Positions 18,753-30,227 are shown, numbered from the stretch's first letter. The stretch: DNA of 64,000 bases from Stutzerimonas degradans (GCF_024448505.1 NZ_JAMOHV010000015.1:1-64000); one strand, 5' to 3'. Notes: a model not told the origin generated them from the letters alone. Program-made: numbers and translations.

Positions 18753-20102
18753 ATGTTGGAAAAAGTACTGATCGCCAACCGCGGCGAAATCGCCCTGCGA
18801 GTGCTGCGTGCCTGCAAGGAACTGGGCATCAAGACCGTAGCGGTCCATTCGACTGCCGACCGCGATCTGATGCACGTGTCGCTCGCCGATGAGTCGGTGT
18901 GCATCGGCCCGGCCTCCTCCGCTCAGTCCTACCTGAGCATCCCGGCGATCATCGCCGCGGCAGAGGTCACCGGCGCGGACGGCATCCATCCCGGCTACGG
19001 CTTCCTGGCCGAGAACGCCGACTTCGCCGAGCAGGTGGAGAAATCCGGCTTCACCTTTATCGGCCCGACCGCCGACGTCATCCGTCTGATGGGTGACAAG
19101 GTGTCGGCCAAGCACGCCATGAAGAAAGCCGGTGTACCGACCGTGCCGGGCTCCGATGGCCCGCTGCCGGAAGACGAACAGCTGGCGCTGAAGATCGCCC
19201 GTGAAGTCGGCTACCCGGTGATCATCAAGGCCGCCGGCGGCGGCGGTGGTCGCGGCATGCGCGTGGTGCACAAGGAAGAGGATCTGATCGCCTCGGCCAA
19301 GCTGACCCGCAACGAAGCCGGTGCAGCCTTCGGCAACTCGATGGTCTACCTCGAAAAATTCCTGACCAACCCGCGCCACGTGGAGATCCAGGTGCTCGCC
19401 GACGGCCAGGGCAATGCCATCCACCTGGGTGACCGCGACTGCTCGCTGCAGCGCCGCCACCAGAAGGTGATCGAGGAAGCCCCTGCTCCGCTGATCGACG
19501 AAGAAGCCCGCCGCAAGGTCCAGGCCCGCTGCGTCCAGGCCTGCATCGACATTGGCTACCGCGGCGCCGGCACGTTCGAGTTTCTCTATGAAGACGGCAA
19601 CTTCTACTTCATCGAGATGAACACCCGCGTGCAGGTCGAGCACCCGGTCACCGAGATGGTCACCGGCGTCGATATCGTCAAGGAGATGCTGCTGATCGGT
19701 GGCGGCCAGAAGCTGTCGATCAAACAGGAAGATGTAGTCATTCGCGGCCACGCCGTGGAATGCCGCATCAACGCCGAAGACCCGCGCACCTTCATGCCCA
19801 GCCCGGGCAAGGTGAAGCACTTCCACGCGCCGGGCGGCAATGGCGTGCGCGTCGATTCGCACCTTTACGACGGTTATGCGGTACCGCCGCACTACGATTC
19901 GCTGATCGGCAAGCTGATCACCTTCGGCGCCAACCGCGACGAGGCGATGGGCCGCATGCGCAATGCCCTGGACGAGCTGATCGTCGACGGCATCAAGACC
20001 AACGCCCCGCTGCACCGCGACCTGGTGCGCGATGCAGGCTTCTGTAAGGGCGGCGTGAACATCCACTACCTGGAAAAGAAATTGGGTATGGACAAGCACT
20101 GA
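18753..20102 (+). CDS. accC: Biotin carboxylase subunit of acetyl-CoA carboxylase
   Basis: The 449-residue ATP-grasp enzyme carboxylates the biotin on AccB with bicarbonate. It opens with [21 protein letters not shown]. The glycine-rich ATP lid [14 protein letters not shown], the metal and bicarbonate residues around [20 protein letters not shown], and the C-terminal B-domain are present. Length matches E. coli AccC (449). The ATG at 18753 follows GGAGAG. Confidence 0.97.
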   Translation: MLEKVLIANRGEIALRVLRACKELGIKTVAVHSTADRDLMHVSLADESVCIGPASSAQSYLSIPAIIAAAEVTGADGIHPGYGFLAENADFAEQVEKSGFTFIGPTADVIRLMGDKVSAKHAMKKAGVPTVPGSDGPLPEDEQLALKIAREVGYPVIIKAAGGGGGRGMRVVHKEEDLIASAKLTRNEAGAAFGNSMVYLEKFLTNPRHVEIQVLADGQGNAIHLGDRDCSLQRRHQKVIEEAPAPLIDEEARRKVQARCVQACIDIGYRGAGTFEFLYEDGNFYFIEMNTRVQVEHPVTEMVTGVDIVKEMLLIGGGQKLSIKQEDVVIRGHAVECRINAEDPRTFMPSPGKVKHFHAPGGNGVRVDSHLYDGYAVPPHYDSLIGKLITFGANRDEAMGRMRNALDELIVDGIKTNAPLHRDLVRDAGFCKGGVNIHYLEKKLGMDKH

Positions 20103-20121
20103 GCCACGGCTCTGCGCTGAC

Positions 20122-20155
20122 ACAGGGGCTGCCTTCGGGCAGCCCCTGTCGTTTG
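20122..20155 (+). terminator. Rho-independent terminator after accC
   Basis: A 12-bp perfect stem (ACAGGGGCTGCC / GGCAGCCCCTGT) is capped by a UUCG tetraloop and followed by CGTTTG. It is strong and ends the aroQ-accBC transcript. Confidence 0.85.
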
Positions 20156-20318
20156 TGGCGCCGAATGACAAGGTCGCGCGGAGGTTTTTCACCTATCCCC
20201 AAGCACCTGCGGTGGAAAGAACCTTCGCCCCACCTTCTCCCATCCCCTGCACTGGCCGCGACCCACGCCCTCCAGTAAGCTTGCGCGCCTTGCCCCGCCC
20301 GTTTCCCAAGAGGCCCCC

Positions 20319-21197
20319 ATGTCCTGGTTGCAGATCCGCCTTGCCATAACCCCCGATCAGGCCGCAGCGCTGGAGGACCAGCTGTTGGCGCTGGGTGCCG
20401 TCTCGGTGACGTTCATGGATGGCGAGGACCAGCCGATCTTCGAGCCGGACCTGGGCACCACGCCGTTGTGGAGTCACACCCACCTGCTTGCGCTATTCGA
20501 GGCCGATACCGATGCGGACGCGGTACTCGCCCACCTGCGCCTGCTGCGCGGTGGCGAGCTGCCCGAGCACCATATCGAACGCATCGAAGATCAGGATTGG
20601 GAGCGCAGCTGGATGGACAACTTCCAGCCGATGCGTTTCGGCCGCCGCCTGTGGATCGTGCCGAGCTGGCATACCGCGCCGGAGCCGGACGCAGTCAACC
20701 TGCTGCTCGACCCCGGCCTGGCCTTCGGCACCGGCACCCACCCGACCACTGCGCTGTGCCTGGAGTGGCTGGACGGCCAGGAACTGGCCGGCTGCCGCGT
20801 ACTCGACTTCGGCTGCGGTTCGGGCATTCTCGGCATCGCCGCACTGCTGCTCGGCGCCGAATCGGCGCTGGGCACCGACATCGATCCACAGGCGTTGGAA
20901 GCCTCGCGCGACAACGCCGGCCGCAACGGCCTGCCGGCCGAAGCTTTCCCGGTCTACCTGCCCGAACACCTACCAGCGCAGGCGGTCGACGTGGTGGTCG
21001 CCAACATCCTCGCCGGTCCGCTGGTGCAACTGGCAACGCAGATCACCACGCTGGTCAAGCCCGGCGGCCGACTGGCGCTGTCCGGCATTCTTGCCGAACA
21101 GGCCGAGCAGGTTCGCCGCGCCTACGAAGGCGCCTTCGATCTCGACCCGACCGCCGACAAGGACGGCTGGGTGCGCATCAGCGGAACCCGCCGCTGA
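20319..21197 (+). CDS. prmA: Ribosomal protein L11 methyltransferase
   Basis: The 292-residue enzyme trimethylates ribosomal protein L11. The N-terminal L11-recognition domain (about 1-60; [20 protein letters not shown]) and linker lead to a Rossmann domain with motif [21 protein letters not shown] and the active-site [27 protein letters not shown] is diagnostic of PrmA. Its position after accC is typical of pseudomonads. Confidence 0.96.
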   Translation: MSWLQIRLAITPDQAAALEDQLLALGAVSVTFMDGEDQPIFEPDLGTTPLWSHTHLLALFEADTDADAVLAHLRLLRGGELPEHHIERIEDQDWERSWMDNFQPMRFGRRLWIVPSWHTAPEPDAVNLLLDPGLAFGTGTHPTTALCLEWLDGQELAGCRVLDFGCGSGILGIAALLLGAESALGTDIDPQALEASRDNAGRNGLPAEAFPVYLPEHLPAQAVDVVVANILAGPLVQLATQITTLVKPGGRLALSGILAEQAEQVRRAYEGAFDLDPTADKDGWVRISGTRR

Positions 21198-21265
21198 ACC
21201 GCATCCGCTGTCGCCACGCGACGGGCATGAACTAGACTTGCGAGCAATTTTTGCCGGAACCCCGC

Positions 21266-22498
21266 ATGAGCAGCTTCATCACTCAATGTCCCCACTGCCG
21301 CACCAGCTTTCGTGTCAGTCACAGCCAACTCGGCGCGGCGCGTGGCGCGGTGCGTTGCGGGGCCTGCCTTGAAGTGTTCAATGCCGCGCGTCAGCTGCTG
21401 GCCGACGAGCATCCGACGCCACCACTTGTCGTCGCCGGCCCGGCGGCTCAGCCGCCTGCGCCGTCTACCGCGCAGAGCGCAGACGAGAGTCGTTGGATCC
21501 ACGACGATCTGGATCTCGACAGCCTCAACCTCGACGAGGAACTGGCCAAGCTGGAAGCGCAGGAGCGCGAGCTTGCCCAGCGCTTCAGCGAGCCCGCCGG
21601 TACGCCGCCGGCAGTCGTTGCTCCGCCGCGCGCCGAGCCGGATGAGCCGGCCGTAGCGGATACACCGCGCGCCACGCCTGAGAGTGACTCACCCGCGCCC
21701 ATCGAGGCGCCGGAATCGATCGCACCGACCGAAACCACGCCATCCTTCCCGCCGAGCCCCGCTTCGGCAGCGCCCTTGCCGCCCAGCCAGACGGCAACCG
21801 CCAGCGAGCGGATCACGGCGATCCACGCCGACGAGACGCCCGCACGTGTGGAGCCCGATATCGGCGGCGCGGACGAAGCCCCGGCCGCGCCAGCACCGGA
21901 AGTATCGTCTGCCAACCACACGGCCAATCAGCGCCACGAGCCGGAGCTGGCGAACACACCACTGTTCGAACTCGACGACGAGCCGCTGCAACTCGCCTGG
22001 CAGCCACCGCGCAAACGCTGGGGCCGTGGGCTGGCGTGGGGCACGCTGAATCTTCTCGCCCTGCTCGGCCTCGCCGGCCAGTACGTGGCGTACAACTTCG
22101 ACGAACTGGCGCGCCAGGACCGCTATCGCCCCTGGTTCGAGCGTCTCTGTCCGACGCTGGGTTGCACCCTGCCGAGCAAGGTTGACGTCAGCCAGATTCG
22201 CAGTAGCAACCTAGTGGTGCGCAGCCATCCGGACTTTCGCGGCGCACTGGTGGTGGACGCCATCATCTACAACCGTGCGCCCTTCGCCCAACCGTTTCCG
22301 TTGCTGGAAATCCGCTTCGCCGATCTCACCGGCAAACTGATTGCAAGCCGCAGCTTCAAGCCCAGCGAATACCTGTCGGGCGAGCTCGCCGGACAGACGG
22401 AAATGCCCCCGCAGGTCCCCATCCATATCGCCTTGGATATCCTCGACCCGGGCTCGAAGGCGGTGAACTACAGTCTGAACTTCCGCTCTCCGGAATAG
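21266..22498 (+). CDS. DUF3426 zinc-ribbon membrane protein
   Basis: The 410-residue protein begins with an MJ0042-type zinc ribbon (C8-x2-C11 and C31-x2-C34; ITQCPHCRTSFRVSHSQL). A long disordered Pro/Ala/Glu-rich region (about 55-240) follows, then one transmembrane helix (about 255-275) and a C-terminal DUF3426 domain (about 290-410) that should lie in the periplasm. The function is unknown. The gene commonly sits between prmA and dusB-fis. The start at MSSFITQC is preferred over a TTG five codons upstream because the zinc ribbon begins right after it. Confidence 0.88.
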   Translation: MSSFITQCPHCRTSFRVSHSQLGAARGAVRCGACLEVFNAARQLLADEHPTPPLVVAGPAAQPPAPSTAQSADESRWIHDDLDLDSLNLDEELAKLEAQERELAQRFSEPAGTPPAVVAPPRAEPDEPAVADTPRATPESDSPAPIEAPESIAPTETTPSFPPSPASAAPLPPSQTATASERITAIHADETPARVEPDIGGADEAPAAPAPEVSSANHTANQRHEPELANTPLFELDDEPLQLAWQPPRKRWGRGLAWGTLNLLALLGLAGQYVAYNFDELARQDRYRPWFERLCPTLGCTLPSKVDVSQIRSSNLVVRSHPDFRGALVVDAIIYNRAPFAQPFPLLEIRFADLTGKLIASRSFKPSEYLSGELAGQTEMPPQVPIHIALDILDPGSKAVNYSLNFRSPE

Positions 22499-22586
22499 CG
22501 CGGCGAGCAGCGTATTCCGCGTCCCGCGCCGGCTTCTAACCATTGGCGATAAGCCGAAGACTGTTCAGAATTTGTTCAAAACCACC

Positions 22587-22615
22587 TTTAACCCGTCATC
22601 CGGAGCGGGTATTAT
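22587..22615 (+). promoter_or_regulatory. Candidate dusB-fis promoter
   Basis: TTTAAC (22587-22592), a 17-base spacer and TATTAT (22610-22615) are followed by a GC-rich discriminator (GCCCA). An AT-rich tract lies upstream at 22560-22582. This arrangement suits a growth-rate or stringently controlled promoter, as known for dusB-fis in enterics. Confidence 0.45.
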
Positions 22616-22675
22616 GCCCACCCTTTTTTGCAGTCCCGATCGACCTAACAAGCAGGCTCCAGGCAGGGAATCTTC

Positions 22676-23689
22676 ATGTCAGCGGTACGCATCGGCCCCT
22701 ACACCTTATCGAATCGTCTGATTCTCGCGCCCATGGCCGGCGTGACCGATCAGCCGTTCCGCCAGCTCTGCCGGCGCTTCGGCGCGGGCATGGTGGTCTC
22801 GGAAATGCTCACCAGCGACGTGCGCCTGTGGAACAGCCGCAAGTCGCGCCTGCGCATGCCGCATGCCGATGAGCCGGAGCCGCGCTCGGTGCAGATCGCT
22901 GGCGGTGATCCGCAGATGCTTGCCGAGGCAGCACGGCGCAACGTCGAGCTGGGCGCACAGATCATCGATATCAACATGGGCTGCCCGGCCAAGAAGGTTT
23001 GCAACAAGGCCGCCGGCTCCGCGCTGATGCGCGACGAGCGGCTGGTCGGGCAGATCCTCGACGCCGTGGTCGCCGCCGTCGACGTGCCCGTGACCCTGAA
23101 GATCCGCACCGGCTGGGACCGCCAGAACCGCAACGGTTCGACGATCGCGCGGATCGCCGAGCAGAGTGGAATCGCCGCGCTGGCCGTGCATGGCCGTACG
23201 CGCGCCGATCTCTATACCGGCGAGGCCGAATACGACACCATCGCGACGATCAAGCAGCAGGTGACCATTCCGGTTTTCGCCAATGGCGACATCGACTCGC
23301 CACACAAGGCACGCCAAGTGCTGCAGGCGACCGGCGCCGATGCCCTGCTGATCGGCCGGGCGGCGCAGGGCCGGCCGTGGATCTTCCGCGAGATCGAGCA
23401 TTTCCTCGACACCGGAGACCTGCTGGCCCAACCATCGCCCGACGCCATCGAAGCCACCGTGCTGCAGCATCTGGACGCTCTGCACGCCTTCTACGGCGAT
23501 GTCATGGGTGCGCGCATCGCCCGCAAGCACGTCGGCTGGTATCTGCAAACACTGCCGGGCGCCCGGGAATTCCGCGCCCGGTTCAATCACCTGGAAGACA
23601 GGGCGGCACAGGCTGCCAGCGTTCGGGCGTTCTTCGCCGAGCAACGATCAAGGCCCGATTCGGGGGATGGACAGGGGGTGGCCGCATGA
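22676..23689 (+). CDS. dusB: tRNA-dihydrouridine synthase B
   Basis: The 337-residue FMN/NADPH enzyme reduces specific uridines in the tRNA D-loop. TIM-barrel motifs are [23 protein letters not shown], the catalytic-cysteine loop [30 protein letters not shown] and [12 protein letters not shown]. It overlaps the fis start by four bases (ATGA), the usual dusB-fis coupling. Confidence 0.96.
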   Translation: MSAVRIGPYTLSNRLILAPMAGVTDQPFRQLCRRFGAGMVVSEMLTSDVRLWNSRKSRLRMPHADEPEPRSVQIAGGDPQMLAEAARRNVELGAQIIDINMGCPAKKVCNKAAGSALMRDERLVGQILDAVVAAVDVPVTLKIRTGWDRQNRNGSTIARIAEQSGIAALAVHGRTRADLYTGEAEYDTIATIKQQVTIPVFANGDIDSPHKARQVLQATGADALLIGRAAQGRPWIFREIEHFLDTGDLLAQPSPDAIEATVLQHLDALHAFYGDVMGARIARKHVGWYLQTLPGAREFRARFNHLEDRAAQAASVRAFFAEQRSRPDSGDGQGVAA

Positions 23690-24006
23690 CGCTGTTGAAC
23701 GAAACCTTGCTAACTGGAACCGCATCCGTGAGCGACAACGTGAACCTGAAGCAGCACCTCAACACGCCGAGCGAAGCGGGACATACCCTTCGCGGCAGCG
23801 TGGAGAAGGCGCTGCACAACTATTTTGCCCGTCTCGAGGGTGCCGACGTCACGGACGTCTACAATCTGGTGCTCTCGGAAGTCGAGGCGCCGCTGCTGGA
23901 AACCGTGATGAATTACGTCAAGGGCAACCAGACCAAGGCCTCCGAGCTGCTGGGTCTGAACCGCGGCACCCTGCGCAAGAAACTCAAGCAGTACGACTTG
24001 CTGTAA
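23686..24006 (+). CDS. fis: DNA-binding protein Fis
   Basis: The 106-residue nucleoid-associated protein and growth-phase regulator ends in the family-defining helix-turn-helix: [20 protein letters not shown] then [13 protein letters not shown]. The N-terminal beta-arm region (about 10-35) is divergent, as usual for Pseudomonas. It starts inside the dusB stop (ATGA). A terminator follows immediately. Confidence 0.96.
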   Translation: MTLLNETLLTGTASVSDNVNLKQHLNTPSEAGHTLRGSVEKALHNYFARLEGADVTDVYNLVLSEVEAPLLETVMNYVKGNQTKASELLGLNRGTLRKKLKQYDLL

Positions 24007-24022
24007 CCCGATTCGCTGGATG

Positions 24023-24052
24023 AAGGGCGCCGCGCCGGCGCCCTTTTTCTTT
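24023..24052 (+). terminator. Rho-independent terminator after fis
   Basis: The stem is AAGGGCGCC / GGCGCCCTT with a five-base loop and a TTTTTCTTT tail. It separates dusB-fis from purH. Confidence 0.9.
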
Positions 24053-24077
24053 CAATTCTGTCCTGATGGAATCCGAG

Positions 24078-25682
24078 ATGACCGACCAGACCACCCGCCT
24101 TCCCGTCCGCCGCGCGCTGATCAGCGTGTCCGACAAGACCGGCGTCGTCGACTTCGCCCGTGAACTCGCCGCCCTCGGTGTCGAGATCCTCTCCACCGGC
24201 GGCACGTTCAAGCTGCTGCGCGAAAACGGCGTCAACGCCGTGGAAGTCGCAGACTACACCGGCTTCCCGGAAATGATGGACGGTCGGGTGAAGACCCTGC
24301 ACCCGAAGATTCACGGCGGCATCCTCGGCCGGCGCGACCTCGACGGCGCGGTGATGGCCGAGCACGGCATCGCGCCGATCGACTTGGTGGCAGTCAATCT
24401 CTACCCGTTCGCCGCCACCGTGGCCAAGCCCGGCTGCACCCTGCCGGATGCCATCGAGAACATCGACATCGGCGGCCCGACGATGGTCCGCAGCGCGGCG
24501 AAGAACCATAAGGACGTTGCCATCGTGGTCAACGCCGACGACTACGCCGCGGTGATCGACAACCTGAAGAACGGCGGCCTGACCTACGCCCAGCGCTTCG
24601 ACCTGGCGCTCAAGGCCTTCGAGCACACCGCGGCCTATGACGGCATGATCGCCAACTACCTCGGCGGCATCGACCAGAACGCGCAAACCCTCAGCACCGA
24701 GGGCCGCAGCCTGTTCCCGCGCACCTACAGCATGCAGTTCATCAAGGCGCAGGACATGCGCTATGGCGAGAATCCGCACCAGCAGGCCGCCTTCTACGTC
24801 GAGAAGCCGGACGAAGCCTGTGTGGCCACCGCCACCCAGCTGCAGGGCAAGGAACTGTCGTTCAACAACGTGGCCGACACCGATGCCGCGCTGGAATGCG
24901 TGAAGAGCTTCGTCAAACCGGCCTGCGTGATCGTCAAGCATGCCAACCCGTGCGGCGTCGCCGTGGTACCGGAAGACGAGGGCGGCATCCGCAAGGCCTA
25001 CGATCTGGCCTATGCCACCGACAGCGAATCGGCGTTCGGCGGCATCATCGCCTTCAACCGCGAGCTGGACGGCGAAACCGCCCGCGCCATCGTCGAACGC
25101 CAGTTTGTCGAGGTGATCATCGCCCCCCGCATCTCCGCCGAAGCGCGCGCCGTAGTCGCTGCCAAGGCCAACATCCGCCTGCTCGAATGCGGCCAGTGGC
25201 CAGCCGAGCGGACCCCGGGATGGGACTACAAGCGCGTCAATGGCGGCCTGCTGATCCAGAGCCGCGACATCGGCATGATCACCACCGATGACCTGAAAGT
25301 CGTCACCAAACGCGCGCCCACGGAGCAGGAAATCCACGACTTGGTGTTCGCCTGGAAGGTGGCCAAGTTCGTCAAGTCCAACGCCATCGTTTACGCCAAG
25401 AACCGCCAGACCGTCGGCGTCGGCGCCGGTCAGATGAGCCGCGTCAACTCCGCGCGCATCGCCGCGATCAAGGCCGAGCACGCCGGCCTGCAGGTGCAGG
25501 GTGCGGTCATGGCCTCCGATGCGTTCTTCCCCTTCCGCGACGGCATCGACAACGCCGCCAAGGCCGGCATCAGCGCCGTCATCCAGCCCGGCGGCTCGAT
25601 GCGTGACGAAGAGGTCATCGCCGCGGCCGACGAAGCCGGTATCGCGATGGTCTTCACTGGCATGCGCCACTTCCGCCATTGA
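24078..25682 (+). CDS. purH: Bifunctional AICAR formyltransferase / IMP cyclohydrolase
   Basis: The 534-residue enzyme performs the last two steps of IMP synthesis. The N-terminal methylglyoxal-synthase-like domain ([34 protein letters not shown]) is the cyclohydrolase. The C-terminal two-thirds is the transformylase, with the catalytic Lys-His pair in [11 protein letters not shown] and [13 protein letters not shown]. The start [13 protein letters not shown] matches pseudomonad PurH; an ATG four codons upstream is possible. purD follows after a 118-base spacer full of palindromes. Confidence 0.97.
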   Translation: MTDQTTRLPVRRALISVSDKTGVVDFARELAALGVEILSTGGTFKLLRENGVNAVEVADYTGFPEMMDGRVKTLHPKIHGGILGRRDLDGAVMAEHGIAPIDLVAVNLYPFAATVAKPGCTLPDAIENIDIGGPTMVRSAAKNHKDVAIVVNADDYAAVIDNLKNGGLTYAQRFDLALKAFEHTAAYDGMIANYLGGIDQNAQTLSTEGRSLFPRTYSMQFIKAQDMRYGENPHQQAAFYVEKPDEACVATATQLQGKELSFNNVADTDAALECVKSFVKPACVIVKHANPCGVAVVPEDEGGIRKAYDLAYATDSESAFGGIIAFNRELDGETARAIVERQFVEVIIAPRISAEARAVVAAKANIRLLECGQWPAERTPGWDYKRVNGGLLIQSRDIGMITTDDLKVVTKRAPTEQEIHDLVFAWKVAKFVKSNAIVYAKNRQTVGVGAGQMSRVNSARIAAIKAEHAGLQVQGAVMASDAFFPFRDGIDNAAKAGISAVIQPGGSMRDEEVIAAADEAGIAMVFTGMRHFRH

Positions 25683-25688
25683 TCCGCT

Positions 25689-25783
25689 GGTGGATGGCTT
25701 GGGCCATCCACCCTACCCGGAACGCCAGACATCGTAGGGTGGATAACGCTTTGTTTATCCACCAAGCGGGCCGCAGGCCCGCT
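25689..25783. repeat. Triple palindrome between purH and purD
   Basis: Three back-to-back hairpins occur: GGTGGATGGC/GCCATCCACC (25689-25712), GGTGGATAA/TTATCCACC (25738-25763) and AGCGGGCC/GGCCCGCT (25765-25783). The first two arms also cross-match: CCACCCTAC at 25708-25716 is the reverse complement of GTAGGGTGG at 25734-25742. The RNA could therefore switch between folds. The GTAGGGTGGATAA word looks like a REP-type dispersed intergenic repeat, but no second copy occurs in this window. Confidence 0.7.
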
Positions 25784-25800
25784 CCCAACGGGAGAGAGAA

Positions 25801-27093
25801 ATGAACGTTTTGATCATCGGCAGCGGCGGTCGTGAACACGCCCTGGCCTGGAAGGTCGCGCAGGACACACGCGTCGCGAAAGTCTTCGTCGCCCCCGGCA
25901 ACGCCGGCACCGCCACCGAAGCCAAGTGCGAGAACGTCGCCATCGACGTGCTGGATATCGAGGCGCTGGCCGACTTCGCCGCGAAGAATGTGCAGCTGAC
26001 CATCGTCGGCCCGGAAGCGCCGCTGGTGAAGGGCGTGGTCGACCTGTTCCGCGTGCGCGGCCTGGACATCTTCGGCCCGACCGCCGCCGCCGCGCAGCTG
26101 GAAGGCTCCAAGGCGTTCACCAAGGACTTCCTCGCCCGTCACAAGATTCCCACCGCCGACTACCAGAACTTCACCGAAGTGGAACCGGCGCTGGCCTACC
26201 TGCGGAAAAAGGGCGCGCCGATCGTCATCAAGGCCGACGGCCTGGCCGCCGGCAAGGGCGTGATCGTCGCCATGACCCTCGAAGAAGCCGAGGACGCCGT
26301 GCGCGACATGCTCTCCGGCAATGCCTTCGGTGACGCCGGCTCGCGGGTGGTCATCGAGGAGTTTCTCGACGGCGAGGAGGCCAGCTTCATCGTCATGGTC
26401 GACGGCGAAAACGTGCTGCCGATGGCCACCAGCCAGGACCACAAGCGCGTCGGCGACGGCGACAGCGGCCCCAACACCGGCGGCATGGGCGCCTACTCGC
26501 CGGCCCCGGTGGTCACCGCCGAAGTGCACCAGCGGGTGATGGACGAAGTCATCTACCCGACCGTGCGCGGCATGGCCAGTGAAGGCAACGTCTACACCGG
26601 CTTCCTCTACGCCGGTCTGATGATCGACAAATCGGGTGCGCCCAAGGTCATCGAATTCAACTGCCGCTTCGGCGACCCGGAAACCCAGCCGATCATGGTC
26701 CGTCTGGAGTCCTCGCTGGTGCTGCTGGTCGAGGCCGCACTGGCCAAGGCGCTGAACAAGGTCGAAGCCACCTGGGATCCGCGTCCCACGGTGGGCGTGG
26801 TACTGGCCGCTGGCGGCTACCCGGGCGACTACGCCAAGGGCGACGTCATCGAAGGTCTGGCCGATGCCGCACAACTGGACGGCAAGGTGTTCCACGCCGG
26901 CACTGCGCTGAACGCCCAGGGCCAGGTGGTCACCGCCGGTGGTCGCGTGCTGTGCGCCACGGCCATCGGCCGCACGGTATCCGACGCCCAGCAGCAGGCC
27001 TACCGCCTGGCGGAGAAGATCCGCTGGAACGGCATGTTCCACCGGCATGACATCGGCTACCGCGCCATCGCGCGTGAACGGGGCGAAGGCTGA
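25801..27093 (+). CDS. purD: Phosphoribosylamine--glycine ligase (GAR synthetase)
   Basis: The 430-residue ATP-grasp enzyme is the second step of purine synthesis. It opens [24 protein letters not shown]-grasp motifs include [33 protein letters not shown] and [14 protein letters not shown]. Length and start are canonical; GGGAGAGAGA lies directly upstream. purH-purD-retS is the P. aeruginosa order. Confidence 0.97.
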   Translation: MNVLIIGSGGREHALAWKVAQDTRVAKVFVAPGNAGTATEAKCENVAIDVLDIEALADFAAKNVQLTIVGPEAPLVKGVVDLFRVRGLDIFGPTAAAAQLEGSKAFTKDFLARHKIPTADYQNFTEVEPALAYLRKKGAPIVIKADGLAAGKGVIVAMTLEEAEDAVRDMLSGNAFGDAGSRVVIEEFLDGEEASFIVMVDGENVLPMATSQDHKRVGDGDSGPNTGGMGAYSPAPVVTAEVHQRVMDEVIYPTVRGMASEGNVYTGFLYAGLMIDKSGAPKVIEFNCRFGDPETQPIMVRLESSLVLLVEAALAKALNKVEATWDPRPTVGVVLAAGGYPGDYAKGDVIEGLADAAQLDGKVFHAGTALNAQGQVVTAGGRVLCATAIGRTVSDAQQQAYRLAEKIRWNGMFHRHDIGYRAIARERGEG

Positions 27094-27207
27094 GCAACCG
27101 CTTACCGGAAAACACGCACGGGGCCCGGATTTCGGCGCTCCGTGCGATTACAGCCGATCGGCGGCATGGCTATAATCCGCCGTCACACACATGAAGGGAC
27201 TTCACCC

Positions 27208-30006
27208 GTGGGTCGGCTTCGGATCGTCTTCGCATTCATCTTTAGCCTGCTCCTGACTGCGCTGACCCCGCTCTCGGCACACGCGCTCCCATCTCCTTCC
27301 ACGGCAGTCGATTCTGCCGCGCAACCCTCCAACTGGCGCCTGCTGGTTGACCAGTCGGGCCGCCTGACGCTCAACGAAGTGCTCGCGCAGCGCCCACTGT
27401 TCCAACGCCTGGAGAAACTTGCCTACGCTGGCCCGGCCAGTGACGACGCCATCTGGCTGCAGGTCAGTCTGTCTCCCTACACGCAGCCGCACTGGCTGTG
27501 GCTGTTTGCGCCACGGGTGCAATATCTCGACTACTACCTCCTGCGCGATGGCGTGCTGGAGCAACACGTGGCCACCGGCGAATTGCGGCCGATGACCTCG
27601 CGCCCGCTGCCCGAGCGTGCCTACGTCTTCTCGTTACCCAATGACGATCACCCGCGCGAAGCGTATATCCGCCTGCAGTCCAGCCATCCGGTCATGTCCT
27701 GGTTCAGGATTCTCGACGAGGCCGGTCTGGTGGCGCAGGCGCAGCCGGCCTATCTGTTCGGCGCACTGTTCGGCGCCCTGGCGCTGCTCACGGTGTACAA
27801 CCTGCTGCGTTTCGCCTACACCCGCAGTTACAGCCACATCTGGCTGAGTCTGCTGCACGCCGCCCTGCTCGGCTGCGCCGTGGCCAACCTGGGGCTGCTG
27901 GCGGTGTGGCTGCCGCAACTGATCTACAGCCAGCCGCTGATCGCCGACGTGTGCGCGCTGATCGCTTGCCTGGCACTGCTGGGGTTCACCCTGGGCTTCT
28001 TCGGTCGCCAGCGGCGCAACTGGATCAACTGGCTGCTCGGCATGCAGATCAACCTGGTGCTCATCCTCGCTGGCGCCGTGACGCTGACGCAGTGGCTGTG
28101 GCACAGCGGCATCATCTACGCCTGCGTCCTGCTGGCGGCACTCAGCACCCTGGCGGTGGCAACCTACCATTGGCGGCAGGGTTACCAGCCGGCCCGGCTG
28201 GTGGTTGGCGGTCTGCTGCTGTTCAACGCCGGCTTCATCTTCTTCATTCCGGCCTTGCTGGGCTTCGATCAGCTCGACCCGGGCTGGCTTACCGGCGGGC
28301 TGTTCAGCCTGACCACGCTCAGCGGCCTGATGCTCAGCTTCGCGCTGCTCGAACGACAGCGGCAGGTGCAGGCCGACAGCCGTACCGAACACACCGCCGC
28401 GGCGGTGATCAGCGCCGAGCTCAAGACCAAGGCCGACTTCCTCGCCAAGGTCAGCCACGAGATTCGCACGCCGATGAATGGCGTGCTCGGCATGAGCGAA
28501 CTGCTGCTGGGCACCTCACTGTCGGCCAAGCAGCGCGACTACGTGCAGACGATTCACAGCTCGGGCAACGAGCTGCTTAACCTGATCAACGAAATACTCG
28601 ACATTTCCAAGCTGGAATCGGGACAGATCGAACTGGACGATGTGCAGTTCGATCTCCATGCGCTGCTTGAGGACTGCCTGAACATCTATCGTGCGAAGGC
28701 CGAACAGCAGAAGGTCGAGCTGATCAGCCTGGTCCAGCCACAACTGCCGCCGGTGCTGGCCGGCGACCCCACGCGCCTGCGCCAGGCTCTGCTCAACCTG
28801 CTGGAAAACGCCTTCAAACAGACCGACGAAGGCGAGGTGCTGCTGATCGCCGCCATCGAGGAAACCGCCGAGCGACCACGCCTGCGCATTACCGTGCAGG
28901 ACAGCGGCCGGCCGCTGGAAGCCTACGAGCGCGATGCCCTGCTCAACGCCGCGCTGGACAGCCAGGACTTTCTGGCAGCGACGCGTCACGGCGGGCGCCT
29001 GGGCCTGATCATCGCGCGCCAGCTGGTGCAGCTGATGGATGGTGAGCTGGGCGTACAGACCGGCACCGACCGCGGCAACATCCTGTGGATCAGCCTGCCG
29101 CTGGCCAACGAAGGGCTCGCGCCGGCCGATTCGGTCCTCGACAGCGCGCTGCAGGGGACGCGCCTGCTGGTGGTCGACGACAACGATACCTGCCGCAAGG
29201 TGCTGGTCCAGCAATGCAGCAGCTGGGGGCTGGAAGTCAGCGCCGTGGCCTCGGGCAAGGAGGCGCTCGCGCTGCTGCGCACCAAGACGCACCTGAAGGA
29301 ATACTTCGACGTCGTGCTGCTCGACCAGGACATGCCGGGCATGACCGGGATGCAGCTCGCGACCCGGATCAAGGAAGACTTCAGCCTCAACCATGACATT
29401 CTGCTGATCATGCTGACCGGCATGAGCAGCGCGCCGAGCAAGGTCATCGCGCGCAATGCCGGAATCAAGCGCATCCTCGCCAAACCGGTGGCCGGCTACA
29501 CGCTCAAGACCACCCTGGCCGACGAACTGGCCCAGCGCGACCAGCGCCGCGAGCGACATACCGTCGTCACCCCGCCGCCAGGTATCGCACCGCTGCAGGT
29601 GCCGGATGACTTCCGCATTCTCGTCGCCGAGGACAACAGCATCTCCACCAAGGTGATCCGCGGCATGCTCAACAAGCTGCATTTGCAGCCGGACACCGCC
29701 AGCAATGGCGAAGAGGCGTTGCGCGCGATCCAGTCCCAGCCCTACGACCTGGTACTGATGGACTGCGAGATGCCGGTGCTCGACGGCTTCGAAGCCACTC
29801 GTCAGTTGCGCCTGTGGGAAGCTGCTCACGACCGCCCGCGCACGCCAGTGGTCGCGCTCACCGCGCATATCCTCAGCGAGCACCGCGAGCGCGCCCGCGA
29901 GGCCGGCATGGACGGACACATGGCCAAGCCGGTGGAGCTGTCGCAACTGCGCGAGTTGATCGAACACTGGATACATATCAAGGCGGCGGGCTCGCTGGCC
30001 GAGTAA
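27208..30006 (+). CDS. retS: Hybrid sensor kinase RetS, GTG start
   Basis: The 932-residue membrane sensor in P. aeruginosa binds GacS and lowers RsmY/RsmZ, favouring acute over biofilm lifestyle. Order: signal/anchor (about 1-25), periplasmic 7TMR-DISMED2 sensory domain (about 30-160), seven-helix 7TMR-DISM domain (about 175-385), HisKA with H417 (VSHEIRTPMNGVLG), a catalytic-ATPase domain, and two receiver domains with acceptors D706 and D852. These sit 6-7 residues before H424, D713 and D858 as I recall them for P. aeruginosa RetS. The GTG start is chosen for its AAGGGAC element; an ATG 22 codons upstream is less likely. It follows purD as in P. aeruginosa. Confidence 0.92.
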   Translation: MGRLRIVFAFIFSLLLTALTPLSAHALPSPSTAVDSAAQPSNWRLLVDQSGRLTLNEVLAQRPLFQRLEKLAYAGPASDDAIWLQVSLSPYTQPHWLWLFAPRVQYLDYYLLRDGVLEQHVATGELRPMTSRPLPERAYVFSLPNDDHPREAYIRLQSSHPVMSWFRILDEAGLVAQAQPAYLFGALFGALALLTVYNLLRFAYTRSYSHIWLSLLHAALLGCAVANLGLLAVWLPQLIYSQPLIADVCALIACLALLGFTLGFFGRQRRNWINWLLGMQINLVLILAGAVTLTQWLWHSGIIYACVLLAALSTLAVATYHWRQGYQPARLVVGGLLLFNAGFIFFIPALLGFDQLDPGWLTGGLFSLTTLSGLMLSFALLERQRQVQADSRTEHTAAAVISAELKTKADFLAKVSHEIRTPMNGVLGMSELLLGTSLSAKQRDYVQTIHSSGNELLNLINEILDISKLESGQIELDDVQFDLHALLEDCLNIYRAKAEQQKVELISLVQPQLPPVLAGDPTRLRQALLNLLENAFKQTDEGEVLLIAAIEETAERPRLRITVQDSGRPLEAYERDALLNAALDSQDFLAATRHGGRLGLIIARQLVQLMDGELGVQTGTDRGNILWISLPLANEGLAPADSVLDSALQGTRLLVVDDNDTCRKVLVQQCSSWGLEVSAVASGKEALALLRTKTHLKEYFDVVLLDQDMPGMTGMQLATRIKEDFSLNHDILLIMLTGMSSAPSKVIARNAGIKRILAKPVAGYTLKTTLADELAQRDQRRERHTVVTPPPGIAPLQVPDDFRILVAEDNSISTKVIRGMLNKLHLQPDTASNGEEALRAIQSQPYDLVLMDCEMPVLDGFEATRQLRLWEAAHDRPRTPVVALTAHILSEHRERAREAGMDGHMAKPVELSQLRELIEHWIHIKAAGSLAE

Positions 30007-30227
30007 TCTCGCCGCCCGGAGCATTCGCTCATCGCTGTACCCCCTGTCGGCGCCCGTACGTCATCGATCCGGGACGAGGCACTGAACAAAAGCGTCTGCC
30101 CGCTGCCGATTAAGCAGTACTGGTGAAAGTCGGCGAAGACATGTAATGCTCTGCGCCCCCCGCCGGGGGTACTCACCACCTGGGCTCGACCCGTCCTGAC
30201 CGCACCGGCGAAGTAAGGAGCCGAGCG

